A stretch of DNA of 7,735 bases from Clostridiaceae bacterium (GTDB lineage Bacteria > Bacillota > Clostridia > Saccharofermentanales > UBA5734). The stretch's first letter is position 1. Each line of letters begins with the position of its first letter. A program made the position numbers and the translations under genes. Positions 7,112 to 7,735 of this stretch are shown here, in pieces. The stretch lies in NCBI GenBank assembly GCA_012729935.1, contig JAAYBY010000027.1:1-7735 (forward strand), read 5' to 3'. The notes below the pieces were generated by a model. It worked only from the letters and a program-made list of their open reading frames with translations. It was not told the DNA's origin and did no database searches.

Positions 7112-7735
7112 ATGTTCGATTCTGAATGTTCGTTTCCTGTACCGCAGTCTGATGTTTCCCCGACTGCTGACCGTCAGGCCGGCCGGCAAAAAATAAGCTG
7201 GGCCTGGGAACATATGCCTGTCTTGCAACAGCTCTCTGCTGAACTCGAATCTAATAAATCGCTGAACGGCCTGAGAATTGCCGTCAGTGTGCATGTTGAG
7301 GCGAAGACCGCCTGTCTGGCGAAAACACTTGCAGCCGGCGGGGCACAGGTCGCTCTGACCGGTTGTAATCCGCTGTCGACACAAGATGATGTAGCAGCTG
7401 CACTGGCTGAAGATGGCATCGTCGTCTGTGCCAGACACGGTGTCGATGAAGGTGAATACCGACGTCATCTTGAATCTGTTTTGTCCATGCATCCGCACAT
7501 TGTAATTGACGATGGCGGAGATCTGGCGCAGATTTTGCACACAGACGGTAAGCAGTATGCAGATCAACTGATTGGCGGCTGTGAAGAGACGACAACAGGT
7601 ATTCGCCGGCTGAAAAGCCTGGAGGACGCCGGATCGCTGCAATATCCCGTTATCGCCATCAATGATGCCCGCTGTAAACATCTGTTTGATAATCGGTACG
7701 GCACCGGACAGTCTGTCTGGACTGCAATCATGTCA
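7112..7735 (+). CDS. ahcY: S-adenosylhomocysteine hydrolase, 5' part (cut by window end)
   Basis: First 208 residues of adenosylhomocysteinase, which reversibly hydrolyses S-adenosylhomocysteine to adenosine and homocysteine. The frame is open to the last base, so the NAD-binding domain lies outside the window. Visible substrate-domain residues: His61-Val-Glu63-Ala-Lys-Thr, NPLSTQDDVAAAL (86-98), IDDGGDL (132-138) containing the catalytic Asp, GGCEETTTG (155-163), and Lys189-HLF-Asp193-Asn194, followed by RYGTGQS. HVEAKTA in place of the HMTVETA of eukaryotic enzymes, together with the RYGTGQS block, places it with the shorter archaeal/Thermotoga-like SAHases. The start is ambiguous: ATG 7112 has GGAAGG about 12 bases upstream, while ATG 7100 overlaps the phosphorylase stop as ATGA but has no spaced ribosome site. 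With 7112, about 27 residues precede the first conserved block (ISWAWEHMPVL), a somewhat long and low-similarity N-terminus. Adjacent PNP fits salvage of the purine moiety released after deamination of adenosine. Confidence 0.95.
   Translation, partial: MFDSECSFPVPQSDVSPTADRQAGRQKISWAWEHMPVLQQLSAELESNKSLNGLRIAVSVHVEAKTACLAKTLAAGGAQVALTGCNPLSTQDDVAAALAEDGIVVCARHGVDEGEYRRHLESVLSMHPHIVIDDGGDLAQILHTDGKQYADQLIGGCEETTTGIRRLKSLEDAGSLQYPVIAINDARCKHLFDNRYGTGQSVWTAIMS

Noticed and set aside
7001..7681. Minus-strand open frame of 226 codons opposite the phosphorylase end and ahcY
   Set aside because: It is opposite strongly conserved AhcY motifs on the + strand and its translation shows no recognisable motif.

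Overview
The window looks like a chromosomal segment of a Bacillota bacterium, most likely class Clostridia, of moderate GC (near 50% by eye). The main reasons are the DUF5702-type protein beside TadE-like pseudopilins, a YerC/YecD-type TrpR-family regulator, and a SecA whose second nucleotide-binding fold carries the long insertion I associate with clostridial SecAs. This is inference from protein families; no rRNA or other taxonomic marker is present. All genes are on the + strand and tightly packed. I see no tRNA, rRNA, CRISPR array, insertion sequence or convincing terminator.

Region 1 (about 1-2933) is the tail of a Tad/Flp-type pilus or secretion cluster: a short TadE-like pseudopilin (92-373), a DUF5702-like surface protein (361-1890) and a longer TadE/TadF-like protein (1887-2933). 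The three overlap or abut and should be co-translated. The ATPase (TadA), membrane (TadB/TadC) and peptidase genes are not in the window and would be expected upstream. The third protein is the most interesting item. After an ordinary prepilin-type N-terminus, its last ~125 residues resemble the restriction-endonuclease-like C-terminal toxin domain of contact-dependent inhibition proteins (CdiA-CT, EC869-type). Two of the expected catalytic acidic residues appear to be replaced, and no immunity gene follows.

Region 2 (2934-3082) is a 149-base gap, the only sizeable intergenic space and the natural site for a promoter.

Region 3 (3083-7735) reads as one transcription unit: yerC-like regulator (3083-3415), secA (3430-6255), a trimeric-type purine nucleoside phosphorylase (6255-7103) and the 5' part of S-adenosylhomocysteine hydrolase, ahcY (7112 to the window edge). 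SecA drives protein export, including delivery of pilins and the DUF5702 protein to the membrane. The last two genes fit a methyl-cycle/purine-salvage pair: AhcY splits S-adenosylhomocysteine into homocysteine and adenosine, and the phosphorylase cleaves inosine/guanosine-type nucleosides, to which adenosine can be linked by a deaminase not seen here. secA overlaps the phosphorylase gene by one base, an unusual partnership since secA in Bacillota is commonly followed by prfB.
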